A stretch of DNA of 64,000 nt from Salinibaculum rarum (GCF_030505615.1 NZ_CP129992.1:620001-684000), one strand, 5' to 3'; positions 50,152 through 59,657 are shown, counted from the first letter of the stretch. Notes: generated by a model not told the origin, from the sequence alone. Made by a program: numbers and translations.

Positions 50152-52524
50152 ATGGAGCCCGAACAGGGGGCCGTACTGGCGGCGATTGCGCTGCCATTTC
50201 TCGGTGCAGTCCTGACGCCGCTCGCCTACCGGCTGTTCGCGCTCGGCGGGGAGCGCCTGCGTGACGAGGGGCTGGGCTATGCCGGTGCGCTCGTCGCGCT
50301 GACATCGTTCGGCCTGGTCGCCTCGCAGGTCGGTCGCGAGGGCACTGTCGCCGTCTCGTGGATTCCCGCCCTCGACGTGGCGGTTCGGCTCCGCGTTGAC
50401 GGCCTGGCGCTGCTCTTTGCGCTGCTTGCCAGCGGTATCGGCGTCTGTATCTTCGTCTACGCCGCCCGCTACATGCGCGGCAAACCCAACCTCGGTCGCT
50501 TTTTCATGACGCTGCTTGCCTTCATGGGCTCGATTCTCGGCGTCGCCTTCGCTGCCGACCTCGTCGTGCTCTTCGTGTTCTGGGAGCTCACGAGCGTCTG
50601 TTCGTTCGTCCTCATCGGCTACTACACCGACGACGACGAGTCCCGGTACTCCGCGCGGATGGCGATGCTCGTCACCGTCGGCGGCGGACTCTGCCTGCTC
50701 GTCGGCGCACTCCTGCTCTCTGTCGCCGCTGGCGGCCTGTTTGACAGTGGGGCGTTCGACCTCGCGGCGATGCTCGCAAACGAGAAGACGATGCGCAGGT
50801 CACTCGAGGAGAGCGGGCTCTTTCTCCCGGCGCTGGCACTGATTACCGTCGCCGCCAGCGCGAAATCCGCCCAGGTGCCACTGCACTTCTGGCTACCACG
50901 AGCGATGGTCGCACCGACGCCCGTCTCCGCGTTCTTGCACTCCGCGACGATGGTCAAGGTCGGCGTCTACGTGCTCGGTCGGCTCCGCCCGCTCTTTCAC
51001 GGCCCGGAGTGGACGGCCATCCTGGTGACGCTCGGCCTGGTGACGATGACCGTCGGTGCCGTCCTCGCGGTGCTGGCGACGGACATCAAGGAACTGCTCG
51101 CGTACTCGACGGCGAGTCACCTCGGGCTGATGGTCGCCGGCTTCGGCCTGCAGTCACACTACGGCGCCGAGACCGGGGCCTACCACCTGTTCAACCACGC
51201 GCTGTTCAAGGCGGCGCTCTTTCTGGTCGCCGGCATCGTCGCCCACGAGGTCGGGACGCGAAATATCGACGACCTGGGTGGCCTGTGGCGGGACCTGCCT
51301 GTGACCGCGGCCATCACTGGAGTGGCAGCCCTGAGTATGGCAGGCGTCCCGCCCTTCGGTGGCTTCTATTCCAAGGAGTTGCTCTTTGCGGGAACCTGGG
51401 ACGCCGCGACGACCAGCGGCGGGTTCGCGTGGCTGTTCCCGGCGCTTGCGGTCTTTGCCAGCATCTTCACCGTGGTGTACTCGCTTCGATTCATCTGGCT
51501 GTTCGTCGGCGACCGGCCCGAGACGGCGACTGTCGACCACCGGCCGTCCCCGGCACTGGTCGCTCCGGCGGCGATTCTCGCCGTGCTCGTGGCGGTCACA
51601 AGCGTCACCCCCGAGCTGGCACTCGACGCCATCGTCCAGGACGCCGCCGAAGCGACCGCGGTCGGTCCCGTCGAAGTCCACGCCGAACTGCCCACACACC
51701 TCACCCCGCCGGCGGTGATGAGCGCAATCGCGCTCGCAGTCGGAACCGCCGGCTTCACTGCCGTCGGACGGGTCCGGAACGCAATCGAGTGGCTTCACAC
51801 CCGGGCGAGTGTCGTCCACCCGACCGTTCTCTACGACCGAGTGTTGAGTAGCGTCGAGACGGCGAGTGCCTGGCTCGGCCCTGCCGTCCACACCGGACAG
51901 ATACGGACCTACGTCATCTGGGGGCTGACGACGGCGTGTACGCTCGCGCTGGCGGGCTACGCGAGTACGTCGGTCGCGATACCGTCGGTGCAGGTCGATG
52001 CGTCGATTGTGATGGTGCTGGTGCTTGCGACGGCAGTGCTTTCGGCCGTCGCGGTGACGCGAGCGGAGGCACACGTCACCGGCGTGTTGACGCTGGGGAT
52101 TCTGGGGCTGATGGTCGCTATCTTCTATATCCTCGCGAGCGGGCCGGACCTGGCGCTGACACAGCTCATCGTCGAGACGCTCCTGTTGCTCATCTTCCTG
52201 CTTGTCATCGAACAGATGCCAGCCTACTACGGGGAACTCGACCGGCGTATCGCAGTCAGAGACGGCGTGTTTTCGGTATTCGTCGGTGCCACGGCCACGG
52301 TCACGGTGTTGCTCGCGGCCCCACCAGCGGACCAACCACTCAGCGAGACGGCGCGCTTCTACGTCGACGCGGCCGTCCCGGAGGGTGGTGGGACCAACAT
52401 CGTCAACGTCATCCTGACTGACTTTCGGGCGTTCGACACGCTCGGGGAGAGTATCGTCGTTCTGATTGCGGCGCTTTCGGTACTCGTCTTGCTCGCCATG
52501 CGAAGCCGGGGTGAGACGCGATGA
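50152..52524 (+). CDS. mrpA: Mrp/Mnh Na+/H+ antiporter subunit A
   Basis: A 790-residue membrane protein homologous to NuoL of complex I. The proton-pumping core (Proton_antipo_M) spans about residues 100-420 and includes FWELTSVCSFVLIGYY, KSAQVPLHFWLPRAMVAPTPVSAFLHSATMVK (broken by one Arg) and FNHALFKAALFLVAG. The C-terminal ~200 residues hold MbhD/MrpB-like helices, LALTQLIVETLLLLIFLLVIE. First gene of a seven-gene operon that exports Na+ in exchange for H+. The stop overlaps mrpB as ATGA. Confidence 0.93.
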   Translation: MEPEQGAVLAAIALPFLGAVLTPLAYRLFALGGERLRDEGLGYAGALVALTSFGLVASQVGREGTVAVSWIPALDVAVRLRVDGLALLFALLASGIGVCIFVYAARYMRGKPNLGRFFMTLLAFMGSILGVAFAADLVVLFVFWELTSVCSFVLIGYYTDDDESRYSARMAMLVTVGGGLCLLVGALLLSVAAGGLFDSGAFDLAAMLANEKTMRRSLEESGLFLPALALITVAASAKSAQVPLHFWLPRAMVAPTPVSAFLHSATMVKVGVYVLGRLRPLFHGPEWTAILVTLGLVTMTVGAVLAVLATDIKELLAYSTASHLGLMVAGFGLQSHYGAETGAYHLFNHALFKAALFLVAGIVAHEVGTRNIDDLGGLWRDLPVTAAITGVAALSMAGVPPFGGFYSKELLFAGTWDAATTSGGFAWLFPALAVFASIFTVVYSLRFIWLFVGDRPETATVDHRPSPALVAPAAILAVLVAVTSVTPELALDAIVQDAAEATAVGPVEVHAELPTHLTPPAVMSAIALAVGTAGFTAVGRVRNAIEWLHTRASVVHPTVLYDRVLSSVETASAWLGPAVHTGQIRTYVIWGLTTACTLALAGYASTSVAIPSVQVDASIVMVLVLATAVLSAVAVTRAEAHVTGVLTLGILGLMVAIFYILASGPDLALTQLIVETLLLLIFLLVIEQMPAYYGELDRRIAVRDGVFSVFVGATATVTVLLAAPPADQPLSETARFYVDAAVPEGGGTNIVNVILTDFRAFDTLGESIVVLIAALSVLVLLAMRSRGETR

Positions 52525-52982
52525 CGACGACGATTATGCGGACGACGGCGCGCATCGTCGTCCCAATCGTGCTGGTCGTCGCCATCTCGCTTTTCCTCCA
52601 GGGACACAACCTGCCCGGCGGCGGCTTCATCGGCGGCATCCTCACGGTGGCGGCGTTCACGCTCGTCTACGTCGCCTACGACCTCGACTACCTGGAGGTG
52701 AGCGTCCTCGGTCGGGAGGTCGACCCCGACGTGGGCATCCACGAACACCGGACGGTCACCACCTACCGGCGGGTGTTCACCGTCGGCCTCGTCCTCGTCG
52801 TCGTCAGCGGGCTGGCCCCGCTGCTCCTTGGCGAGCCGTTCCTAGCGCAGGCGTTCACGTACGTCCACCTCCCGCTGTACGGCGAGGTCGAACTGGCGAG
52901 TGCGCTCGTCTTCGACGCCGGCATCTACCTCGTCGTCGTCGGCGGCCTCCTGACGGTGTTCTCGGTGGTGGGCAACGAATGA
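52521..52982 (+). CDS. mrpB: Mrp/Mnh antiporter subunit B
   Basis: A 153-residue membrane protein with about four helices. VVAISLFLQGHNLPGGGFIGGILT is the MrpB signature. It overlaps mrpA and mrpC by four bases each (ATGA). A conserved MnhB domain fills almost the whole chain. Confidence 0.93.
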   Translation: MTTTIMRTTARIVVPIVLVVAISLFLQGHNLPGGGFIGGILTVAAFTLVYVAYDLDYLEVSVLGREVDPDVGIHEHRTVTTYRRVFTVGLVLVVVSGLAPLLLGEPFLAQAFTYVHLPLYGEVELASALVFDAGIYLVVVGGLLTVFSVVGNE

Positions 52983-53350
52983 GCGTCGCAATCGCGCTGA
53001 CGGTCGGCGCGCTGTTCGCGATGGGGACCTTTCTCCTGTTGCGCGACGACCTCGTGAAAATCGTCCTCGGCATCTCCATCCTTTCGCAGGCGGTCAACGT
53101 CTACCTCATCACGATGGGTGGTCTCGCCGAGGGGACCTTCGACCTCGTCCCGATTCTCGACACCCACGGCCACGAGTCGCCCGCCGTGACGACGGCAGAC
53201 CCGCTGGTGCAGGCGCTCGTGCTGACGGCTATCGTCATCAGTTTCGGGATGACGGCGTTCGTACTCGTGCTGTCCTACCGCGCCTACCAGGAAAACGAGA
53301 CGATGAACGTCACCGAGTGGCCAAAGCAGAGCGGCGGTGAGGAGCAATGA
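52979..53350 (+). CDS. mrpC: Mrp/Mnh antiporter subunit C
   Basis: A 123-residue homologue of NuoK with three membrane helices. VKIVLGISILSQAVNVYLI and the conserved TADPLVQALVLTAIVISFGMTAF identify MrpC. Its start overlaps mrpB as ATGA and its stop overlaps mrpD as ATGA. Confidence 0.94.
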   Translation: MSVAIALTVGALFAMGTFLLLRDDLVKIVLGISILSQAVNVYLITMGGLAEGTFDLVPILDTHGHESPAVTTADPLVQALVLTAIVISFGMTAFVLVLSYRAYQENETMNVTEWPKQSGGEEQ

Positions 53351-54936
53351 CGGACACGCTCGTCCTCGCGCCGCTCGTGATTGCGCTGCTCACCGGCGCG
53401 CTCGTGCTCGTCGTCAGGCGGTGGCCGCGCGTCCAGCAGGCGGCAAGCGTCGGCGGCGTCCTCGCGTACGCGGGCGGGGTCGCGGCCATCGCGTGGACGG
53501 TCGTCTTCCGGCCGGACGCCACGGCACTCACCTACCAGGTCGGCGGCTGGCAGGCACCCTTCGGCATCACGCTGGTCGCCGACGCGCTGGCGGCGTTCAT
53601 GCTCGTCCTGACCGCCGTCGTTGCACTCTACGCAGTGGCCTTTTCGGTACTGTTCGTCGACCCCGACAACCAGCGGGTGTACTACCATCCACTGTTCCAG
53701 TTTCTCCTGCTCGGGATGACCGGGGCCTTCCTGACCGGCGACCTGTTCAACCTCTTTGTCTGGTTCGAGGTGATGCTGATGAGCAGCTACGTCTTCGTCG
53801 CCTTCTACGGGAACGCACCACACACCGCCGCGGCGGTCCGGTACGTCGTGTTGAACACCCTCGGAAGCGTCCTGATGTTGCTCGCTATCGGCGGCCTCTA
53901 TGCCACGCTGGGGACGCTGAACATGGCAGACATGGCGGTCCAGCTCGCGGACCCCTCGCTCGACGGTGCGCCCGTCGTCGGCTTTACCGGCCTGTTGCTG
54001 GTCACGTTCGCGCTCAAGGCCGGACTGGTCCCGTTCCAGTTCTGGGTGCCCTCGGCCTACCAGGCGGCACCGATGCCTGTCGCGGCGGTGCTGGCCGGCG
54101 CGGCCAAGAAGGTCGGCATCTACGCCATCGTTCGGGTGTATTTCACCGTCTTCGGCGAGGCGAGCGTGACGACAGCCGTTCCGTTCGTCCCCGTCGAGTC
54201 GCCGCTTGCCTACCTCGCGCCGGTGTTGCTTGTGATGGGTATCGCGAGCACGCTCCTCGGTGGCCTCGGTGCGGTCAGCCGCGACCGAATCGACGGGGTG
54301 CTTGCCTACTCCAGTATCGGACAGGTCGGCTTTATCGCCATCCCTGTCGCCATCGCCGCCGGAACGAGTTCGGCGTCGCTCCGGCATCTCGGCATCCTCG
54401 CGGCGCTCGTCTACGCGTTCCATCACGCACTCGCGAAGGGGCTGCTCTTCCTGGCGGCGGGGGCCATCCGCGACGCCACCGGGACGACGGCGCTGGCCGA
54501 CCTGGGTGGCCTCGGCGAGCGCTCGCAGGTGTTTTCGGTCACGGTGCTCGTCGGTAGCCTCTCGCTGGTCGGCATCCCGCCGCTGACGGGCTTTTTCGGG
54601 AAGTTCCTCGTCTTCGAGGTCGGCGCCGTCCAGTACGCCGGGACGCCGACGGCCGGGAACGCCGCGCTGGTGGGCGTATTGCTGGCGGGCGCTGTCCTGA
54701 CTATCGTCTACACGACGCGGGTCTGGGTGGGCGGGTTCTGGGGCAGCCAGACCGACCGCGTCGAGGTCGCAACGTTCGATAGGGGCCAGGTCGCGTTGCT
54801 GGCGACGCTTGCGGCGCTGGTCGTCCTCGTCGGCATCGGCTTCGACCCACTCTACCGGTTTGCCGAGGCCGCGGCGACGGCGGCTCTCGATACCGATGCG
54901 TACGTCGATATCGTCGGAATTGGGGGTGGGTCATGA
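53347..54936 (+). CDS. mrpD: Mrp/Mnh antiporter subunit D
   Basis: A 529-residue NuoN/NuoM-like membrane protein with about 14 helices. The Proton_antipo_M core includes FLTGDLFNLFVWFEVMLMSSY, LKAGLVPFQFWVPSAYQAAPMPVAAVLAG, AYSSIGQVGFI and HHALAKGLLFLAAGA. The Lys and Glu in membrane helices (FVWFEVML, FALKAGLV) are the proton path residues of this family. Overlaps mrpC and mrpE by four bases. Confidence 0.94.
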   Translation: MTDTLVLAPLVIALLTGALVLVVRRWPRVQQAASVGGVLAYAGGVAAIAWTVVFRPDATALTYQVGGWQAPFGITLVADALAAFMLVLTAVVALYAVAFSVLFVDPDNQRVYYHPLFQFLLLGMTGAFLTGDLFNLFVWFEVMLMSSYVFVAFYGNAPHTAAAVRYVVLNTLGSVLMLLAIGGLYATLGTLNMADMAVQLADPSLDGAPVVGFTGLLLVTFALKAGLVPFQFWVPSAYQAAPMPVAAVLAGAAKKVGIYAIVRVYFTVFGEASVTTAVPFVPVESPLAYLAPVLLVMGIASTLLGGLGAVSRDRIDGVLAYSSIGQVGFIAIPVAIAAGTSSASLRHLGILAALVYAFHHALAKGLLFLAAGAIRDATGTTALADLGGLGERSQVFSVTVLVGSLSLVGIPPLTGFFGKFLVFEVGAVQYAGTPTAGNAALVGVLLAGAVLTIVYTTRVWVGGFWGSQTDRVEVATFDRGQVALLATLAALVVLVGIGFDPLYRFAEAAATAALDTDAYVDIVGIGGGS

Positions 54937-55628
54937 ACGCGAGACGCTGGGTGGTCGCTGGCGTCGCCTTCGCGGTGCTGTGGGTGCTCGTCAACGGGGC
55001 GACGCTGACCCCCACGTCGCTTGCCGGGACCTTCCTTGTGGGGCTGGCAGTGGGCATGCCGGTCGCCTTTATTTTCCGACGGCTCTACGAGGAGGAGTTC
55101 GACGTGACGCGGCTGGTGTCCGCCGCGCCCGCCGTCGTCGCCTACACGCTGCTGTTCGCCAGGGAGATAGTCGTCGCCAACATCGACGTGACCTACCGCG
55201 TGCTCGCACCCCGGATGCCGATCGAGCCACAGGTCATCTACATCCCGCTGCGCGTCGAGACTGACCTCGGGGTGACGACCATCGCAAACAGCATCACCAT
55301 CACCCCGGGAACGATTACGCTCGACCACGACCCCGACGAGAACGCCCTCTACGTCCACATCATCGACGGCCGCGACCCGGAGGCTGTCGTCGAGCCGATT
55401 CGCCAGTGGGAGGACTACGCGCTGACCATCTTCGACGAGGACCGCTCGCCCGGAGACACACCACCGGAGATTCGGGTCCACCCACCCGACTACCCGCCGG
55501 AACCGAAGACCGTCACCACTCAGGAGAGACAGATGCGAGACACCACCCCAGCGACGACGGCGGAAGACGGCGACGAGCGACCGAACACCGGCGACGAACA
55601 CGACGGAGGTGCCGAGGATGGTCGCTGA
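54933..55628 (+). CDS. mrpE: Mrp/Mnh antiporter subunit E, extended C-terminus
   Basis: A 231-residue subunit. The first ~165 residues are the MrpE domain with two or three helices, then the conserved IPLRVETDLGVTTIANSITITPGTITLD. The tail after about residue 185 is acidic, Thr/Glu-rich and longer than usual MrpE proteins (normally about 160-170 residues); the addition is likely cytoplasmic. Its 3' end overlaps mrpF by 11 bases. Confidence 0.92.
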   Translation: MNARRWVVAGVAFAVLWVLVNGATLTPTSLAGTFLVGLAVGMPVAFIFRRLYEEEFDVTRLVSAAPAVVAYTLLFAREIVVANIDVTYRVLAPRMPIEPQVIYIPLRVETDLGVTTIANSITITPGTITLDHDPDENALYVHIIDGRDPEAVVEPIRQWEDYALTIFDEDRSPGDTPPEIRVHPPDYPPEPKTVTTQERQMRDTTPATTAEDGDERPNTGDEHDGGAEDGR

Positions 55629-55920
55629 CACCGGCCTGGCCGCGACGGCCATCGACGCCGCGCTGGTCGCGGTTGCGGGACTGAGTCTGCTCTGTGGCTA
55701 CCGGGTCATCCGCGGCCCGACCGTCCCCGATCGCGTCGTGGCGCTCGATGCCATCGCGACGAACGTCGTCGCCATCGCGGTGCTGTTCGCGCTGAAGACC
55801 GACCGCGGGCTGTTCGTGACTGTCAGCCTCGTCCTCGCCATCATCGGCTTTCTCTCGACGGTCACCGTCGCGAAGTACGTCACCGAAGGCGACATCATCA
55901 CGCGGGGGGACGAACTATGA
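55618..55920 (+). CDS. mrpF: Mrp/Mnh antiporter subunit F
   Basis: A 100-residue protein with three membrane helices. CGYRVIRGPTVPDRVVALDAIATNVVAIA and the following KTDRGLFVTVSLVLAIIGFLSTV form the MrpF signature. The ATG at 55618 gives MVADTGLA; the GTG three codons earlier also fits. It overlaps mrpE by 11 bases and mrpG by four. Confidence 0.93.
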   Translation: MVADTGLAATAIDAALVAVAGLSLLCGYRVIRGPTVPDRVVALDAIATNVVAIAVLFALKTDRGLFVTVSLVLAIIGFLSTVTVAKYVTEGDIITRGDEL

Positions 55921-56279
55921 TTGCGACGCCCACGGCAGGAACGGTCGCAGAGCTGACCGTCGTCGCACTGGTCGTCGTCGGCGTGTTCTTTCTCACCGTC
56001 GGGACCATCGGCCTACTGCGCCTCCCCAACGTCTACAACCGGATGCACGCCACCAGCAAGCCGACGACGCTCGGGACGGCGGCTATCTTCGTCGCCGGCT
56101 TCGTCCACTTTGGCCCCGGCGGCGCAGGGCTGGCCTCGCTCGTTGGCATCGTCTTCCTCTTTTTGACGGTCCCGACCGGCGCGCACATGATTTCGCGGGC
56201 CGCCCAGAAGACCGGCGTCCCCTTCCTCGGGGGCGTGACGTGGCCGGCCGAACGCGACGACGACAGCGACTCGGAGTGA
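55917..56279 (+). CDS. mrpG: Mrp/Mnh antiporter subunit G
   Basis: A 120-residue three-helix protein. VVGVFFLTVGTIGLLRLPNVYNRMHATSKPTTLG is the MrpG hallmark, followed by FLFLTVPTGAHMISRAAQKTGVP. It is the last gene of the A-G operon. The end is acidic. An unrelated regulator gene follows after 81 bases on the same strand. Confidence 0.94.
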   Translation: MIATPTAGTVAELTVVALVVVGVFFLTVGTIGLLRLPNVYNRMHATSKPTTLGTAAIFVAGFVHFGPGGAGLASLVGIVFLFLTVPTGAHMISRAAQKTGVPFLGGVTWPAERDDDSDSE

Positions 56280-56360
56280 GAACGGCCGCGGAAGCGGCGC
56301 TGCCACGAACGACTCCGCCTCGGGGCGGTGTGTTATATCGTCTCGTTCCCAAGACCAGGT

Positions 56361-57101
56361 ATGCGCGAACTCGTCTTCGCTCTGGAGTACGAGCCCGGCT
56401 GCAACAGGGTGGCAGACACGCTCGCCGACCACCCGGACGCCCGGATTCGCTCGCTATCCTTGCACGCCACCGCCGAGCACCTCTGGCGCGTCGACCACGC
56501 GAGCGGAACGACGGCCGCGCTCGAAGCCATCGAGACTGCCTTTCTCGACAGCGACTACTACGCAGACTGTCTCGCGACCGAAGACTGTGGCGCGACACAG
56601 ACCACCGAGGTCCTCGATCACACCGACGACACGCTCGTCCTCTACTCCCACTGGGAGCGGACGCCGACGTGTGCGTCGGTCCCGCACATCGCACGCGACC
56701 ACCTCGGCGACGGCGTCCTCTTCGAAACCCGCAACGAGGGTCGCCACTACACGTGGCGGGTCATCCACGCTGGCGACGGAGACGTGGCCGCGTTCTTCGA
56801 GGAACTCGACGCGGCAGTCGGCGACTGCGCCCGGATGGAGATGCTTCGGACGGCAGAGACGGCGGTCCCGGCAGACGATGCGGTGGGCGAACTGTCCCCG
56901 GAACAGGAGGCCGCGCTCCGTGCCGCCGTCGAACACGGCTACTACGAGTCGCCACGCGCCGTCGACGCAGGCGAACTCGCCGCCCACCTCGACGTTCCGC
57001 GGTCGACGCTCGCCTATCGGCTGCGGCGGGCCGAACAACACCTGGCGAACGCATACATTACCGACAGACAGTTGCCGACCGAACCGTCAACCCCGCTGTA
57101 G
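56361..57101 (+). CDS. HTH-10 (Bat-type) transcriptional regulator
   Basis: A 246-residue haloarchaeal regulator. The N-terminal ~165 residues are a sensor region rich in His, Cys and Asp: DYYADCLATEDCGA, PTCASVPH and HYTWRVIHAGDGD. The C-terminal helix-turn-helix of the HTH-10 family is LSPEQEAALRAAVEHGYYESPRAVDAGELAAHLDVPRSTLAYRLRRAEQHL. It sits directly upstream of a P1B metal ATPase on the same strand and is probably its regulator. The ATG at 56361 gives MRELVFALE. Cys and His in the sensor could bind metal; this is inference. Confidence 0.88.
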   Translation: MRELVFALEYEPGCNRVADTLADHPDARIRSLSLHATAEHLWRVDHASGTTAALEAIETAFLDSDYYADCLATEDCGATQTTEVLDHTDDTLVLYSHWERTPTCASVPHIARDHLGDGVLFETRNEGRHYTWRVIHAGDGDVAAFFEELDAAVGDCARMEMLRTAETAVPADDAVGELSPEQEAALRAAVEHGYYESPRAVDAGELAAHLDVPRSTLAYRLRRAEQHLANAYITDRQLPTEPSTPL

Positions 57102-57107
57102 ACGGAT

Positions 57108-57121
57108 TTGGAATATTCCAA
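57108..57121. promoter_or_regulatory. perfect 14-bp palindrome before the metal ATPase
   Basis: TTGGAATATTCCAA at 57108-57121 is fully self-complementary. It starts seven bases after the regulator stop codon and ends 38 bases before the ATPase start. A TATA-like GCTTATCGA follows at 57127-57135, so the palindrome lies just upstream of the core promoter, the place for an activator site. Confidence 0.6.
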
Positions 57122-57158
57122 CGAACGCTTATCGAGTTGTGACACCTAGCTCGACGTA

Positions 57159-59546
57159 ATGAGCGACGACACAGGGTCGACGGACGGAGAAGACCGGTAC
57201 CGGGAACTGACCGCGCGGCTGGGCGTCCCCGAGATGGACTGTCCGTCCTGTGCGGGGAAAGTCGACAAGAGCCTCACGCGCGTCGACGGCGTGCTCGACG
57301 CGACGCTCCAGCCGACCACCGGCACGGCTGCGGTCACGTACGACCCCGACCGGGTGAGCGAAGCCGCCATCGTCGAGGCAATCGAGGGTGCCGGCTACGA
57401 GGTCGTCAGGGAGGGAGACGCCGACGACGAGGCGGCGGGCGACGGCGTCGACATCGCCCCGCCGGCAGAGGTGTGGACGAGCCCGCGCGCGCTCAAGACG
57501 TGGGCCGGAGCGGTGTTTGTCACCCTCGGACTCCTCTTCGAGTTCGTCCTCGCGGGGCAGAATCTCGCCGTGGCCAGCGTCCTCGACTACCCGCTCGCAC
57601 TGGCTGACGTACTCTTTCTCGCTGCCGTCGTCGCCAGTGGCCTGCCGGTCGTCCGGAGCGGCTACTACTCGGCGAAAAACCGGAGTCTCGACATCGACCT
57701 GCTGATGGGGACGGCGATTATCGCTGCGACCGGGATCGGCTACTTCGTCGAAGCCGCGACCCTGGCGGTTCTGTTTAGCATCGCCGAACTCCTCGAGGAC
57801 TACGCGATGGACCGCGCCCGCGACTCGCTGCGGGAGTTGATGGAACTGTCGCCCGACGAGGCGACCGTTCGACGCGACGGGGAGGAGGTCACCGTTCCCG
57901 CCGACGACGTCGCGGTCGGCGAGACCGTACTCGTCCGCCCCGGCGAGAAGATACCCCTCGACGGGACGGTCGTCGCGGGGGAGAGTGCGGTCGACCAGTC
58001 GCCGATTACCGGCGAGAGCGTCCCCGTCGACAAGGCCGACGGCGACGAGGTGTACGCCGGCACGATACCCGAGGGCGGGTATCTCGAAGTGCAAGTCACC
58101 TCGACAGCGGGCGATTCGACGCTCTCGCGAATCATCGAGATGGTCCAGGGGGCACAGTCGAAAAAGACCGAGAAAGAGCAGTTCGTCGACCGCTTTGCGG
58201 GCTACTACACGCCGACGGTGGTCGTGCTGGCGATTCTGACCGCCGCCGTCCCGCCGCTCGTGCTCAGCCAGCCCGTCTCGGCCGAGGTCGCCGGGTACGC
58301 GGTCACCTTCGCGGCCGACTGGCAGACGTGGTTCATCCGCGGGCTCACCCTGCTGGTCATCGCCTGCCCCTGTGCATTCGTCATCTCGACGCCCGTCTCG
58401 GTCGTCTCGGGTGTCACCAGCGCCGCGAAAAATGGCGTCCTCATCAAGGGCGGCAACTACCTGGAGGCGATGGGCGACGTCGACGCTATCGCGCTGGACA
58501 AAACCGGGACGCTCACCAGAGGGGAACTCGCCGTCACCGACGTCGTGCCGGCCGGGGACACCGACGAGGCCACGCTACTGCGCCACGCCGCGAGCCTGGA
58601 ACGGCGCAGCGAACACCCCATCGCCGGGGCAATTTTGGACCGCGCCAGTACGGCCGGCGTCTCCGACCTGCCGGAACCCGCTGCGTTCGAGAGCCTGACC
58701 GGCAAGGGCGTCCGTGGCGACATCGACGTCTCCGGCGAAGCCGGAGGCTCGTCGGACTCGTCCGACGGTGGCGAGACCTACTACGCGGGCAAGCCCGCGC
58801 TGTTCGAGGAACTGGGAGTCGACCTTCCTGGGGACCGGCGCGCGACCGACGGCGGGACCGCCGTGCCCGACGAGACGACTGCCAGCGCGGACAGACTCAC
58901 GGAAGAGACGGTCACCGCTCTAGAGCAGGAGGGCAAGACCGTCGTCCTCGTGGGGACCGAGACGGAGCTTCTGGGTGCCGTCGCAATCGCCGACGAGGTG
59001 CGCCCGGGCTCGAAGCGGGCCATCGAGCGGTTGCAGGAACTGGGCGTCGAGCACGTCGTGATGTTGACCGGCGACAACGAAGGGACCGCGCGGGCCATCG
59101 CCGAGGGGGTCGGCGTCGACGAGTATCGCGCGGAACTGCTCCCCGAGGAGAAGGTCACGGCGGTCGAAGAACTACAGGCGGCGTACGGCGACGTGGCGAT
59201 GGTCGGGGACGGCATCAACGACGCGCCCGCGCTCGCGACCGCCGAGGTCGGCGTGGCGATGGGCGCAGCGGGCACCGACACCGCACTCGAAACCGCCGAC
59301 ATCGCGCTGATGGGCGACGACATCGGGAAGCTCCCGTACCTCTATGCGCTGTCACACACGGGCAACGACGTCATCCGGCAGAACATCTGGGCGAGCCTCG
59401 CCGTGAAGGCGCTGCTCGCACTCGGCGTGCCGCTGGGACTCGTGAGTGTCGCGGTCGCAGTCGTCGTCGGCGACATGGGAATGAGCCTCGGCGTGACCGG
59501 GAACGCGATGCGACTCGCGCGCATCGACCCCGAGCGGTTCGCCTAG
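57159..59546 (+). CDS. P1B-type metal-transporting ATPase, Zn/Cd/Pb group
   Basis: A 795-residue heavy-metal pump. An N-terminal HMA domain has the metal site EMDCPSC (C28, C31). Membrane site CPC is at 403-405. The phosphorylated Asp is D447 in DKTGTLTRG and the hinge is GDGIND (683-688). The last membrane helices have NIWASLAVKALLALG and VVVGDMGMSLGVTGNAMRL. Lys and Asp at these places are the marks of Zn2+/Cd2+/Pb2+ exporters (ZntA/CadA type) rather than Cu+ pumps; MDC in the HMA motif also agrees. About 80 residues of low-complexity insert lie in the nucleotide-binding region (SSDSSDGG). Confidence 0.92.
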   Translation: MSDDTGSTDGEDRYRELTARLGVPEMDCPSCAGKVDKSLTRVDGVLDATLQPTTGTAAVTYDPDRVSEAAIVEAIEGAGYEVVREGDADDEAAGDGVDIAPPAEVWTSPRALKTWAGAVFVTLGLLFEFVLAGQNLAVASVLDYPLALADVLFLAAVVASGLPVVRSGYYSAKNRSLDIDLLMGTAIIAATGIGYFVEAATLAVLFSIAELLEDYAMDRARDSLRELMELSPDEATVRRDGEEVTVPADDVAVGETVLVRPGEKIPLDGTVVAGESAVDQSPITGESVPVDKADGDEVYAGTIPEGGYLEVQVTSTAGDSTLSRIIEMVQGAQSKKTEKEQFVDRFAGYYTPTVVVLAILTAAVPPLVLSQPVSAEVAGYAVTFAADWQTWFIRGLTLLVIACPCAFVISTPVSVVSGVTSAAKNGVLIKGGNYLEAMGDVDAIALDKTGTLTRGELAVTDVVPAGDTDEATLLRHAASLERRSEHPIAGAILDRASTAGVSDLPEPAAFESLTGKGVRGDIDVSGEAGGSSDSSDGGETYYAGKPALFEELGVDLPGDRRATDGGTAVPDETTASADRLTEETVTALEQEGKTVVLVGTETELLGAVAIADEVRPGSKRAIERLQELGVEHVVMLTGDNEGTARAIAEGVGVDEYRAELLPEEKVTAVEELQAAYGDVAMVGDGINDAPALATAEVGVAMGAAGTDTALETADIALMGDDIGKLPYLYALSHTGNDVIRQNIWASLAVKALLALGVPLGLVSVAVAVVVGDMGMSLGVTGNAMRLARIDPERFA

Positions 59547-59657
59547 GGCCGGTGCGTCACGCCTATCAGCGTCGGCCCCCTCCAGACTGGCATGCACCAC
59601 CCGCTCTCCGACCGCGACTGCCGGTCGGGAACGTATCACGGAGTTTTGGAGTAAATC

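Noticed and set aside
57159-59546. The P-type ATPase as a copper exporter
   Set aside because: The CPC motif is shared by both classes, but the Lys and Asp in the last helices and the MDC of the HMA motif fit Zn/Cd/Pb pumps; a Cu+ pump would have Met/Ser signatures there.
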